DNA of 64,000 nucleotides from Phycisphaerae bacterium (GTDB lineage: Bacteria > Planctomycetota > Phycisphaerae > Sedimentisphaerales > UBA12454). Shown piece by piece: positions 27,728-36,381 of this stretch. The translations under genes were made by a program, and so were the position numbers. The DNA is taken from NCBI GenBank assembly GCA_041652575.1, contig JBAZHC010000002.1, forward strand, positions 1 to 64,000. The letters run 5' to 3'. The notes beneath the pieces were generated by a model. It ran no database searches and was not told the DNA's origin. It saw only the letters and a list, made by a program, of their open reading frames with translations. Numbering within the stretch: position 1 is the first letter of the stretch; each line of letters begins with the position of its first letter.

Positions 27728-28924
27728 ATGAACGATTTTGGTATTGCAATCATTGGGGCGAGCAGGCGAAGTGATACAATGTTTAATTTTTTAAAACATA
27801 ATCCAGATTATGGTTTTGTAAAAGGTTTATATGATATTATCCCTCAAAGAGGAGAGTATTTTATTAACAGATACGAACTTAAACAAGCTGTAATATATAA
27901 TACTCTCCAGCAAGCTCTTGACGATAAGCAGGTAAAGGCTGTTTTTATAGGCACTCCAGATTATGCCCATGTTGAGCCGGCAGTCGAATCATTAAAGGCT
28001 GGTAAACATATTTATTGTGAAAAACCATTGGCAACGACTTTGCGGGACTGTGATATGATAATTGATGGTGCAAAAAACGCTAAAACAGTTTTTTATGTTG
28101 GCAAAAACCTTCGACACAGCCCCGTTCATGAAAAACTTCATGAAATTTTGGAAAGTGGAAAGATCGGGAAGCTATTGACGATTGAAGCTAATGAATATTA
28201 TTATGCCGGACGAACATATTTCAGGCGTTGGAATCGCCTAAGAAAATACAGTGGAGGTTTGTGGATTACCAAGGCATGCCATGATTTTGACTTATTAAAC
28301 TGGTTTGCCGGTGGAAATCCAAGAAAAGTCTTTGCTGTAAGTAGTCTTAGTTATTACAAGACTAAAGAAGGGGCTGGGCCCAACTGTAGAGAATGTAAAA
28401 TAAAGAATAACTGTCCGGATTATTATGGTGTTGATGAACCAGAAAAATACAAATGGTCCAGTAAATGGGACGAATTAGACAGAATCACCGAAGAAACGAC
28501 AGGCCGGCCAAGAGATTTATGTCTATATAATTCTGATAAAGATACTTTTGATAATGGGATAGCCGTAGTTGAATATGATAATGATACCAGAGCAACTTAT
28601 ACTGTAAATGTTGTTAGTGCTCAGAATACTCGCCAGATGCGGCTGACCGGAACAGAAGGTTCAGTGGAAGGTGACATGTCCGAAGGTAAAGTAGTATACT
28701 GGAAGAGACATACAGATACAAAAGAGCTTTTTGATTTGAAAGACAAGATGAATTCAGGCCATGGTGGTGCTGACGACCAGATATTAAAGGATTTCTTTAA
28801 TTGCTGTCATAATAACAACAAACCTAAAACGGGTTGGCTTGAGGGTAGACTTGCTCTTGAGGTAGGCTTGGCAGCCAGAGAATCCTGTGATACAGGTAAA
28901 GTAATTGAGTTGCCGTTAGTATAA
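27728..28924 (+). CDS. Gfo/Idh/MocA-family oxidoreductase
   Basis: A 398-residue cytoplasmic NAD(P)-dependent sugar oxidoreductase. The Rossmann turn is GIAIIGASRRSD at the start, the family motif CEKPLATT sits near residue 99, and the domain linker has GGLWITKACHDFDLLNWFAG with the catalytic-type Asp/His pair. A small cysteine cluster, CRECKIKNNC (about 222-231), may bind a metal or be structural; it is seen in one subgroup of the family. ATTAAGGA lies upstream. It opens the intracellular sugar-processing part of the locus, after the importer. The substrate is not determinable. Confidence 0.88.
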   Translation: MNDFGIAIIGASRRSDTMFNFLKHNPDYGFVKGLYDIIPQRGEYFINRYELKQAVIYNTLQQALDDKQVKAVFIGTPDYAHVEPAVESLKAGKHIYCEKPLATTLRDCDMIIDGAKNAKTVFYVGKNLRHSPVHEKLHEILESGKIGKLLTIEANEYYYAGRTYFRRWNRLRKYSGGLWITKACHDFDLLNWFAGGNPRKVFAVSSLSYYKTKEGAGPNCRECKIKNNCPDYYGVDEPEKYKWSSKWDELDRITEETTGRPRDLCLYNSDKDTFDNGIAVVEYDNDTRATYTVNVVSAQNTRQMRLTGTEGSVEGDMSEGKVVYWKRHTDTKELFDLKDKMNSGHGGADDQILKDFFNCCHNNNKPKTGWLEGRLALEVGLAARESCDTGKVIELPLV

Positions 28925-28964
28925 TAAATGTACTTTAAGAAAATGCTAAAGGGACATAAATCTT

Positions 28965-29361
28965 ATGATAAGTAATGATTTTATAGCAGTCAAGGATGTC
29001 ATCTTGGCATTATAGACAAGGATTTCATGGTCATAGGGTTTCAGCAAAGTATGCGTTTTTGTTGATGCTGATGAAAGTGGTATATGCAAAACAGGTCTTA
29101 CAATGCAGGTTTAATTTGACTGTAACAAAGGAATACAGCAAAAAGCAATTGACCTGGCCGACTAATTGGCAACACTGGGGGCTTAGCGAATATATTACTG
29201 CGCTTGAACCCGGAACTAATCCACCTGTAGGCCAATGCAAGGCAAGGGAGCAGAACCAGCTTATCCCTCCTGAACCGGATGAAAGCAGGTCTTATGAATT
29301 ACGGATAGCAGTTCTTACGCAGAAAGAAAAAATCAGAGAATTTTCATCAATAATTGGATAA
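28965..29361 (+). pseudogene. decayed aldose-1-epimerase-like (DUF4432-type) gene
   Basis: The last 75 or so codons in one frame read TNWQHWGLSEYITALEPGTN and RSYELRIAV, the C-terminal signature of the DUF4432 galactose-mutarotase-like family. Just upstream, FVDADESGICKTGL appears in a different frame and ends at a stop near 29115. The beginning of the gene is missing or unreadable. The remnant therefore looks truncated and frameshifted. It abuts the mtlD-like gene, whose ATG is 3 bases after the remnant's stop, implying an old operon order of epimerase followed by dehydrogenase. Confidence 0.65.
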
Positions 29362-29364
29362 TTT

Positions 29365-30576
29365 ATGACAAAGCATATATTTACTGGTTTTGGTTTTGGC
29401 CCTATACAGGCAGGTCTTTTTGTTGCCGAGGCATTTAAGAGTGGCAATTTCAAACGAATAGTGATAGCAGAGATAGACCAAAAGCTTGTCGATGCTGTTC
29501 GTGCAAATAACGGAACCTATTATGTAAATATTGCCGGTTTTGATGGCATAAGAACTGCGGAGATAAAAGGTATTGAAATTTATAATCCGGCAAATAGTGA
29601 GGATAGATTAAAACTTTTAGATGTTTTATCAGCTTCCACTGAAATTGTAACATCGCTGCCATCAGTTAATTCCTATTATACAGGGGAAAACAGTGTTGCC
29701 CAATTGATTGCTGCCGGCCTGAATAAGACCAGGAGTAAGCCTGCTTTGATTTACACTGCTGAAAATAACAATCATGCTGCGGAAATACTGGCTGAGGCTG
29801 TAGAAGGTAAACTTAAAAAACACTTACCGGATAATGTTCAATTTCTCAATACTGTTATAGGCAAGATGAGTCAAGTTGTAACAGATAAAGATGAAATATT
29901 ACGTGAGAATTTAATGCCGATAGCTCCTGGCATAGACAGAGCGTTTTTGGTTGAGGAATTTAATAAAATACTTGTAACGAAATGCAAACTTGCAAATTTT
30001 ACACCCGGCATAAGTGGTTTTATTGAAAAAGAGGATTTACTGCCGTTTGAGGAAGCCAAGCTTTATGGCCATAATGCCATTCATGCACTTTTAGCTTATC
30101 TTGGAGCTTATAAAGGTTACAAGAAGATGGCCGAACTAAAGAATGATAAAGAGATTATGAAGATAGCCAGAGATGCTTTTATAAATGAGTCTGGCGCTGC
30201 ATTGATAAAAAAACATGCTCATCTCAATGAAGAATTGTTTACAGAAAAAGGTTATAGAGCTTTTGCTGAAGATTTGCTTGAGAGGATGACCAATCCATAT
30301 TTGGATGATACGATAGAACGTGCCGCCAGAGACCCGCAGCGAAAGTTGGGATTGAATGACAGGATATTTGGCACGATGCGATTGGCTCTTGAGCAGGGCA
30401 TTGAACCTGTCAATATGGCCAAAGGCGCAGTGGCAGGATTGGTATATTTAAAAAGTTCTGATGGCAGTGTGAAAAACGCCACAAGTTGGTTGTGGAAAGA
30501 CAATGACAGCATCAAAGATAAAGATTTATTGATTGAACTTATAGATAATGCAGAAAAAAGTTTATTAAAAGCATGA
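29365..30576 (+). CDS. mannitol-1-phosphate 5-dehydrogenase-like polyol dehydrogenase (copy 1)
   Basis: A 403-residue NAD-dependent polyol-phosphate dehydrogenase-like protein. The nucleotide-binding loop is FTGFGFGPIQAGLF near the start. The C-terminal domain shows the M1PDH pattern: LPFEEAKLYGHNAIHALLAY, then NESGAALIKK, then NPYLDDTIERAARDPQRKL followed by NDR. These match E. coli MtlD motifs as I recall them (EESGAxLIKR, NPYLxDDVERVGRxPxRKL). Reaction expected: oxidation of a hexitol phosphate to a ketose phosphate, or the reverse. A close paralogue lies at 33596. It overlaps the glutamate dehydrogenase reading frame by 4 bases if that gene begins at 30573. Confidence 0.8.
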   Translation: MTKHIFTGFGFGPIQAGLFVAEAFKSGNFKRIVIAEIDQKLVDAVRANNGTYYVNIAGFDGIRTAEIKGIEIYNPANSEDRLKLLDVLSASTEIVTSLPSVNSYYTGENSVAQLIAAGLNKTRSKPALIYTAENNNHAAEILAEAVEGKLKKHLPDNVQFLNTVIGKMSQVVTDKDEILRENLMPIAPGIDRAFLVEEFNKILVTKCKLANFTPGISGFIEKEDLLPFEEAKLYGHNAIHALLAYLGAYKGYKKMAELKNDKEIMKIARDAFINESGAALIKKHAHLNEELFTEKGYRAFAEDLLERMTNPYLDDTIERAARDPQRKLGLNDRIFGTMRLALEQGIEPVNMAKGAVAGLVYLKSSDGSVKNATSWLWKDNDSIKDKDLLIELIDNAEKSLLKA

Positions 30577-30593
30577 CTCAGAAAGGAAAATAT

Positions 30594-31859
30594 ATGACAG
30601 CAGGGAAAGAGATGTTCGGGATTCTTAAAACCGCAAGATTAAATCTGGAACAGACAGCAAATAGATTGAAACTTGAAGATGGAATGTTTAACAGGCTTCT
30701 TGAACCCAAGGAAAAAATAGAAATAACATTAAATCCTACTTTAAGCAGCGGTAAACATATACAGGTCAAAACATTTATTATCAGACACAGGGATGCGCTT
30801 GGCCCTGCAAAAGGCGGCATTAGAATGTCCCCAAATGTTACGATGGATGATATTCAGGGATTATCTATGGAAATGACATGGAAGACTGCCTTGATAGGAG
30901 TGCCATTTGGCGGAGGCAAATCGGGTATATGTTTTGACCCATCTAATATTACGGCAGAAGACAAGGAAATAATTATTCGTTCATTTACACGAGGCGCGAT
31001 GAGGCATATTGGCCCGGAGGTGTATATACCTGCTCCTGATATGGGAACCAATGAAATTGACATGGGCCATATCAGGGATTGCCTGGCTTATTCAGCGGGC
31101 AAATCCATAACCAGCGGCTGTTATGTAACAGGCAAGCCTGTAATACTTGGAGGTATATTGGGCAGAAAAGAAGCGACCGGCAGAGGCGTTGCATTTACAG
31201 TAATAGCTGCATGTGAAAAGCTGGGGTTTGATATAAAGAAAGCACGTGTCGCTGTACAGGGATTTGGCAATGTTGGCTCGATAGCTGCGTTAGCCCTTTC
31301 GGAACTTGGTGCAAAAATTGTTGCAGTCTCTGATGTTACGGGAGGTGTCATAAATGAACAAGGCATTGATATAAAACATTTGTTAGGATATGTAAAGGCA
31401 TGTGGACAAATTTGCGGTTATCCTTTGGCTAAGGAATGTACAAATGAGGATGTTCTTACCTGTCAGTGCGATATTCTTGTTCCTGCCGCTACACAATCTG
31501 TAATAACAGCAGACATAGCAAAAGAAATAAAGGCGAAAATAATAGCAGAGGGTGCGAATTCGCCGACAATACCTGATGCGGATGAAATTCTTGATAACAG
31601 GAAAGTGTTTGTTATTCCGGATATTTTATGCAATGCTGGTGGTGTTTTTGTGTCATATCTTGAATATACACAGGAGACCCAGCGTGAACAGATGACCCTG
31701 GAGGAAGTCAATAATAGGCTTAAAAATCGAATTGTCGGTAAATTCAATGAAGTATATGATTATTCGATACAAAATGGTCTAACTATGCGTCAGGCTGCAA
31801 TGAATATGGCTGTAAGCAGAGTAGTTGAAGCAACCAGTGCTATGGGAACTCTTCCATAG
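30594..31859 (+). CDS. gdhA: glutamate dehydrogenase (Glu/Leu/Phe/Val family)
   Basis: A 421-residue cytoplasmic enzyme that interconverts glutamate and 2-oxoglutarate plus ammonia. The catalytic domain has GPAKGGIRMSPNV, with the Lys of the substrate site, followed by VPFGGGKSGI, where the catalytic Lys lies. PAPDMGT then carries the conserved Asp. The Rossmann domain has VQGFGNVGSIAA, and the C-terminus NAGGVFVSYLEYTQ. ATG at 30594 is preferred because AAAGGA lies 6 bases upstream; an ATG at 30573 overlaps the previous stop (ATGA) and would add 7 residues. Its place inside a sugar cluster is unusual and may only reflect operon sharing, or redox balancing with the neighbouring dehydrogenases. 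Confidence 0.93.
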   Translation: MTAGKEMFGILKTARLNLEQTANRLKLEDGMFNRLLEPKEKIEITLNPTLSSGKHIQVKTFIIRHRDALGPAKGGIRMSPNVTMDDIQGLSMEMTWKTALIGVPFGGGKSGICFDPSNITAEDKEIIIRSFTRGAMRHIGPEVYIPAPDMGTNEIDMGHIRDCLAYSAGKSITSGCYVTGKPVILGGILGRKEATGRGVAFTVIAACEKLGFDIKKARVAVQGFGNVGSIAALALSELGAKIVAVSDVTGGVINEQGIDIKHLLGYVKACGQICGYPLAKECTNEDVLTCQCDILVPAATQSVITADIAKEIKAKIIAEGANSPTIPDADEILDNRKVFVIPDILCNAGGVFVSYLEYTQETQREQMTLEEVNNRLKNRIVGKFNEVYDYSIQNGLTMRQAAMNMAVSRVVEATSAMGTLP

Positions 31860-31948
31860 GTTGTTAAAAAGACTCAATTTACTCGTCAGATAAAAATGGC
31901 TTTATAAGAATAGGTAACAAATTTTAAAATTGATTAGAAGGAGGTTTA

Positions 31949-32830
31949 ATGTACCTGACAGGATTTGCAGATGAAGCGGCCAAAGGTATTGATGGCCAGA
32001 TAAGAGCTACGAAAGAACTCGGTTGGAAATATATTGAGGCACGCAATATCAACGATAAAAATATAATTGATATTCCCAATGCTGAATTTGATATTGTTGT
32101 TAAAAAACTTGAGAATGCCGGTATTAAAATCAACTGTTTTGGTTCCACCATTGCAAACTGGGCCAAGCAGATTATAGACTCCGATGAGACTTCTTTTGAA
32201 GAAGTTAAGCGAGCTATTCCCCGTATGCAGCGACTTGGTACAAAACTGATTCGAATTATGAGTTACGCTGTCCTGGAAGATCGTGAGCCTGACGACCAGA
32301 TGGAAAAGAAGAGATTCGAACAATTACGCCTTTTTGTTAAAACGTTCAGCGATGCTGGTATTACAGCTGTTCATGAAAATTGTATGAATTATGGAGGCAT
32401 GGGCTGGAGATATACTATTCGGCTTATAGAAAATGTGCCCGGTTTAAGACTTGTTTTTGATACTGGCAACCCTGTATTTAATTATGACCGTAGCAAGCCT
32501 AAACCCTGGCATAAACAATCGAGTTTTGAGTTTTACAAAAATGTTAAAGATTACATAAGTTACATTCATATCAAGGATGGTGTTTGGGACGAAAAAGAGA
32601 AAAAGAGCAAATTTACATTCCCCGGCGAAGGCGATGGCGATGTATTCAAAATTGTCAAGGACCTGCTTGATACCGGGTATAATGGTGGATTTTCAATTGA
32701 GCCTCACATGTCAGTAGTTTTGCATGATAATTCCATAGTTGCTTCTGAAGAAAATAAGTATACAAATTATATAGAGTATGGGCATAGATTTGAAAAACTT
32801 GTCGAAAAAGCTAAACGTGTAAAAACTTAA
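31949..32830 (+). CDS. sugar phosphate isomerase/epimerase (AP endonuclease 2-like TIM barrel)
   Basis: A 293-residue TIM-barrel protein of the xylose-isomerase-like superfamily. Typical segments are GWKYIEARNINDKNIIDI, TAVHENCMNYGG (metal-ligand Glu), LRLVFDTGNPVF (Asp), YISYIHIKDGVWDEK (His and Asp) and GGFSIEPHMS (Glu), together a divalent-metal site. It should epimerise or isomerise a free or phosphorylated sugar. AAGGAGG precedes the ATG at ideal spacing. Downstream is a decayed oxidoreductase, its likely former operon partner. Confidence 0.9.
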   Translation: MYLTGFADEAAKGIDGQIRATKELGWKYIEARNINDKNIIDIPNAEFDIVVKKLENAGIKINCFGSTIANWAKQIIDSDETSFEEVKRAIPRMQRLGTKLIRIMSYAVLEDREPDDQMEKKRFEQLRLFVKTFSDAGITAVHENCMNYGGMGWRYTIRLIENVPGLRLVFDTGNPVFNYDRSKPKPWHKQSSFEFYKNVKDYISYIHIKDGVWDEKEKKSKFTFPGEGDGDVFKIVKDLLDTGYNGGFSIEPHMSVVLHDNSIVASEENKYTNYIEYGHRFEKLVEKAKRVKT

Positions 32831-33091
32831 TTTTGAGGGAAATCGATGAAATACTGGAATTTCGGAATCGTTAGGGACATATGGTTTTAAATATTTGGCA
32901 GTAACTTGACGAATTGGTAAAGAGTGGCTGGTTCGTAAAGTGGTATAACAGCAGCAGTATCATGAAGCGATTGTAATGTTGCTCCTAATGATGTGTGTGA
33001 AAAAATACTGAATGCATCGTTGAATTGAGAGCCAAACAGTTCTTGAAAGAAAGGAAATCAACTGTAAGATAGTTATTAAAGGAACTGAAAG

Positions 33092-33119
33092 TCTCCTTTA
33101 TCAAAGGGAGATTTTTATT
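33092..33119 (+). terminator. terminator-like hairpin within the decayed oxidoreductase
   Basis: TCTCC-TTT (33092-33099) pairs with AAA-G-GGAGA (33103-33111) with one bulged G, followed by TTTTTATT. It has rho-independent form. Confidence 0.5.
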
Positions 33120-33132
33120 ATTCCTCTGCCAT

Positions 33133-33223
33133 ACTACTACGGGTGTAATTCGTAGATGAAGTTATCCGCCGAAGGCCGACAGACAGAAGCCTGAAACCAT
33201 AATGCTATGGGTGAAACCCATAG
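33133..33223. repeat. REP-like paired palindromes
   Basis: CTATGGGT (33205-33212) and ACCCATAG (33216-33223) form a perfect 8-bp stem with a GAA loop. An earlier diverged copy with CTACG...CGTAG arms lies near 33136-33154. Between them is ATCCGCCG...AAGGC...GACAG, which recurs in longer form near 54409. This arrangement resembles the repeats mobilised by RAYT-type transposases; no such gene is in the window. Confidence 0.5.
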
Positions 33224-33595
33224 TAGTTTACTTTTGCTGACATCGTATATATTGAATATAAGGGTTTTAATTATGCTTAAATGCTTAAAAATTTCCATTT
33301 GTTCTTATGGATTATGCAAATGTAGCTGTTGCCCTGTTCCTAGACTTACTATAGCGGATAATGTTAAAAATGCTGTTGCTTTGTAAATCTATTACCGGCG
33401 GAATATTTCAGGCTGGTTTTTCAGACTCGATACTTCAAATGTGGGCTGCCTTTTTATATGAGCTTTATCACGGCAAACCCATAAGTAAATTTGCAGGTTG
33501 TGTAACTCCTGATGAAGCCGCCTTAAGTCATAAACTTTTTACGGCAGCGTTAGAATCCCAAAAGAAAAATACTGTAGTATCTATAAGTTAACTTT

Positions 33596-34816
33596 ATGAA
33601 TAGGCACATCTTTACAGGTTTTGGTTTTGGGCCCATACAGGCAGGTCTGTTTGTCGCAGAAGCATTTAAAAGCAAAAACTTCAATCGCATCGTTATAGCT
33701 GAGATAGACCAAAAGCTTGTCGATGCAGTTCGTGCAAATGGTGGAACATATTATGTCAATATTGCAGGTTTTGACGGCATAAGAACAACTGAAATCAAAG
33801 GCGTGGAGATTTATAATCCATCAAATAGCGAGGAACGATTGCACATTGTAGATGCTTTGTCTGCCTCTACGGAAATTGTAACATCTCTGCCATCGGTGAA
33901 ATTTTATAATGCGGGAGAAAACAGTGTTGCTCAACTGATTACTGCCGGCATAAATAGGAACGGCGATGAACCTGCAATAATTTACACTGCCGAAAATAAC
34001 AATAACGCAGCGGAATTGCTATCTGAAACTGTAAAAAGTAGACTCAAAAAACACTTACCCGATAATGTTCAATTCCTTAATACAGTTATAGGCAAGATGA
34101 GCCAGATTGTAACAGATAAAGATGAAATTATTCAAAAGAAGCTAACACCCATAGCTCCTGGTATCGACAGGGCGTTTTTAGTTGAGGAGTTTAATAAAAT
34201 TCTTGTTACAAAATGCCATATTCTGGATTTCAAACCCGGGATAGAGGTTTTTATAGAGAAAGAAGATTTGCTGCCGTTTGAAGAGGCCAAGCTTTATGGC
34301 CATAATGCCATTCATGCCATTTTAGCCTATTTAGGAGCTTGTAAAGGTTATAAGAAAATGGCAGAACTTAAGGATGATAAAGAAATCATGCAGATAGCCA
34401 GAGATGCGTTTATAAATGAATCTGGCGCTACTTTGGTAAAGAAATATGCTCATCGTAATGAGGAGTTATTTACAGAGAGAGGTTACAAAGCTTATGCCGA
34501 AGACCTTCTCGAAAGGATGACCAATCCATATCTTGATGATACGATTGAACGTGCCGCCAGAGATCCTGAGCGTAAACTTGCTTTAAATGACAGGATATTT
34601 GGCACAATGCGATTAGTTCTTGAGCAGGGCATTGAACCTATCAATATGGCCAAAGGTGCGGCTGCGGGGGTAATGTATTTGGCAAAGCATGAAAAAATAA
34701 ATGGCCAAAAAGAATTGAAAACTATTCTTTCTTGGTTATTGCATGATGACAATTACAGATTCAAATCGGAAATATTTAGGACGGTGGAAAAAGAATTAGC
34801 TTGTTTAGTCAATTAA
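33596..34816 (+). CDS. mannitol-1-phosphate 5-dehydrogenase-like polyol dehydrogenase (copy 2)
   Basis: A 406-residue paralogue of the 29365 product, conserved along its whole length: FTGFGFGPIQAGLF loop, GHNAIHAILAYLGACKGYKK, NESGATLVKK, and NPYLDDTIERAARDPERKL followed by NDR. The two differ mostly at the C-terminal tail and at scattered surface positions. Keeping two intact copies suggests different substrates, stereochemistry or expression. It is followed by the HAD-type phosphatase gene, so one scenario is reversible polyol-phosphate oxidation plus dephosphorylation. No good ribosome site is visible; it may be translated by coupling to the remnant frame before it. Confidence 0.8.
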   Translation: MNRHIFTGFGFGPIQAGLFVAEAFKSKNFNRIVIAEIDQKLVDAVRANGGTYYVNIAGFDGIRTTEIKGVEIYNPSNSEERLHIVDALSASTEIVTSLPSVKFYNAGENSVAQLITAGINRNGDEPAIIYTAENNNNAAELLSETVKSRLKKHLPDNVQFLNTVIGKMSQIVTDKDEIIQKKLTPIAPGIDRAFLVEEFNKILVTKCHILDFKPGIEVFIEKEDLLPFEEAKLYGHNAIHAILAYLGACKGYKKMAELKDDKEIMQIARDAFINESGATLVKKYAHRNEELFTERGYKAYAEDLLERMTNPYLDDTIERAARDPERKLALNDRIFGTMRLVLEQGIEPINMAKGAAAGVMYLAKHEKINGQKELKTILSWLLHDDNYRFKSEIFRTVEKELACLVN

Positions 34817-34841
34817 ATTATTATTAGCAGTGTCAAAAAAG

Positions 34842-34871
34842 TTGCTTCTGTTAGTGTATTGTGGCTATAAT
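34842..34871 (+). promoter_or_regulatory. promoter for the HAD hydrolase gene
   Basis: TTGCTT (34842-34847), 18-base spacer, then a perfect TATAAT (34866-34871), 46 bases before the ATG at 34917. Confidence 0.45.
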
Positions 34872-34916
34872 TTGGTTTGATATAGTAATTCTATGCATTT
34901 AAGGATTTAGAAGGAT

Positions 34917-35822
34917 ATGACTGATTTTTCAAGACCTCTAAAAGATTTAAAACCGACAAAGAAATATCTTGTTGCGATAGACTCTGACGGCTGTGCATTT
35001 GATGCTATGGGTATAAAACAGAAAGAGTGTTTCTGTCCGTGGATGATAAGCTGTTTTGGATTGCAGCCGGTTGCCGAAGCTGCCAGACAGTGTAAGGAAT
35101 TTGCCGACCTGTTCAGTAAGACCCGCGGTGCAAACAGGCATAAAACCATCGTCAGAATTTTAACAGAACTCCTGCCTTCACATCCGAAAGTAAAAGAAAG
35201 CGGTTTTGAAGTGCCTAAATTTGAATATTATTGCAAATGGGTCAATAATCCAGATAGTCTTTTGAGTAATGATGGTCTTAAACAGGCAATCATGAAATCC
35301 AGCAATCCGCAGGAAAAGACTGAGCTTGAAATCGCGTTTAATTGGAGCATAAGAGTTAATCAGGCTATTGCAGATATCGTAAAAAATATTGCACCATTCA
35401 AATACGTTCGCGAAAGTCTGGAAAAAGCGTCCGCAAAGGCAGATATTATTATCTGTTCAGCCACGCCGACAGAGGCTCTTGAAAGAGAATGGGCTGAACA
35501 CGGAATAGATAAATATGTAAAAGTGATAACAGGGCAGGAAATGGGGTCCAAGACCGAGCATCTTGAAATCGTCAGCAGCGGCAAATATGATAAGGATAAA
35601 GTCTTGATGGTGGGGGATGCTATTGGTGATATGAATACCGCGAAGCAAAATAATGTTTTATATTATCCGATAAATCCAGGAAATGAAGTTGCCAGCTGGA
35701 AGAGATTCCACGATGAAGTTTTTGATAAATTTATCAGCGGCCAATATGCAGGCTCTTATGAGAATAAACTCATAGAAGAATTTGATAGCTGCCTGCCTGA
35801 GAATCCGCCATGGAAAAAATAG
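34917..35822 (+). CDS. HAD-superfamily hydrolase (sugar-phosphatase-like)
   Basis: A 301-residue cytoplasmic HAD protein. Motif I is VAIDSDGCAFD (about 19-29) with the nucleophile Asp and a second Asp two positions later, as in phosphatases. Motif II is IIICSATPTE, motif III a Lys in the 200-220 region, and motif IV VLMVGDAIGDMNTA (about 223-236). A helical cap fills residues 35-160 (type C1). Expected activity is phosphate removal from a small sugar phosphate. AAGGA lies upstream. It is the last gene of the AT-rich region, with its own promoter. Confidence 0.85.
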   Translation: MTDFSRPLKDLKPTKKYLVAIDSDGCAFDAMGIKQKECFCPWMISCFGLQPVAEAARQCKEFADLFSKTRGANRHKTIVRILTELLPSHPKVKESGFEVPKFEYYCKWVNNPDSLLSNDGLKQAIMKSSNPQEKTELEIAFNWSIRVNQAIADIVKNIAPFKYVRESLEKASAKADIIICSATPTEALEREWAEHGIDKYVKVITGQEMGSKTEHLEIVSSGKYDKDKVLMVGDAIGDMNTAKQNNVLYYPINPGNEVASWKRFHDEVFDKFISGQYAGSYENKLIEEFDSCLPENPPWKK

Positions 35823-36055
35823 TGAAGTGGAGTTTGAATAAGTTTCACATATTTTACCATTCACATGCCAGATCCAGAAGCATCTGAACACAAATTGGTC
35901 TTTTAATGGTCTATCTCAGGAAGAAAATTAAATTTTTAAAACTACAACCGTCCTACAACCACAAGATACGTTATCTACTAAAAGATACGAATCTTACCAC
36001 TTGCTAACTTACGAAATCCGCGATAGTTACATAGAAACCAAGATTTTGAAAAGTT

Positions 36056-36094
36056 TTAGCAAACCAACGCTCTATCCAACTGAGCTACGAGCGC
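36056..36094 (-). pseudogene. 5' half of a tRNA gene, truncated in the anticodon loop
   Basis: Read on the minus strand: acceptor 5' strand GCGCTCG, TA, then a D-arm with perfect GCTC/GAGC stem and AGTTGGATA loop, then TTGGT and the loop TTGCTAA. The sequence expected next (ACCAA, variable loop, T-arm, acceptor 3' strand) is absent. The fragment resembles bacterial tRNA-Arg genes. Breakage at the anticodon loop is typical of tyrosine-integrase attachment sites, so this may mark an integrated element's edge. No integrase gene is visible. Confidence 0.65.
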
Positions 36095-36314
36095 TAACGC
36101 CTTTGCAGGCAAGTGCTTATGGAATATGTAAATCCGGTTTTTAATCCGGCTTTTCATTTCCAGACGGCTCATTTTACTAAAGGTTTTTTAGAATGGCAAA
36201 TTCTAATCACAGGTTTGCGCAAATTATGATTCATTGCGCAGGGCGGTAAAATACACAAGCTAAAAAATTTACAAATAGAATTTATTGGAAGATTATTTAA
36301 TTGAGCAACCTATT

Positions 36315-36346
36315 CATTGCGGCCCAGATTTCTCGGGGCCGCAATG
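36315..36346 (-). terminator. terminator hairpin of the glycine-rich protein gene
   Basis: CATTGCGGCCC (36315-36325) pairs perfectly over 11 bp with GGGCCGCAATG (36336-36346). It lies 36 bases beyond the stop of the minus-strand gene ending at 36382. Confidence 0.6.
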
Positions 36347-36381
36347 CTAAATTATATGAGAATTTGGTTACATCAAATAGT

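Larger units (their letters stand above)
32845..33591 (+). pseudogene. decayed Gfo/Idh/MocA oxidoreductase gene interrupted by hairpin repeats
   Basis: At 32846 an ATG opens MKYWNFGIV, the usual start of one Gfo/Idh subgroup, but a stop follows within about 15 codons. At about 33376-33591 a reading frame gives LQMWAAFLYELYHGKP and CVTPDEAALSHKLFTAALES, the usual C-terminus of that subgroup. The roughly 500 bases between contain no readable domain, a terminator-like hairpin (33092) and REP-like palindromes (33133-33223). The two ends thus bracket a gene that has lost its middle. The next gene starts 5 bases after the remnant's stop. Confidence 0.65.
35823..36381. other. intergenic stretch at the island/core boundary
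   Basis: No supportable protein gene. It holds the tRNA 5' fragment (36056-36094), an inverted repeat TGCGCAA/TTGCGCA (36216-36222 with 36234-36240) and the terminator hairpin at 36315-36346. The composition changes across it from AT-rich on the left to visibly richer in G+C on the right. Confidence 0.5.

Noticed and set aside
28996..29361. A small intact 121-residue gene
   Set aside because: Only the last ~75 residues match a family (DUF4432-like C-terminus) and a piece of the preceding part is in another frame; it reads as a pseudogene.
33361..33591. A small intact 76-residue gene
   Set aside because: Its sequence is the C-terminal end of a Gfo/Idh oxidoreductase, so it is a gene remnant.
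35823..36055. Integrase remnant next to the tRNA fragment
   Set aside because: Translation in the frames I checked gave no recombinase motif, so only the tRNA fragment is claimed.
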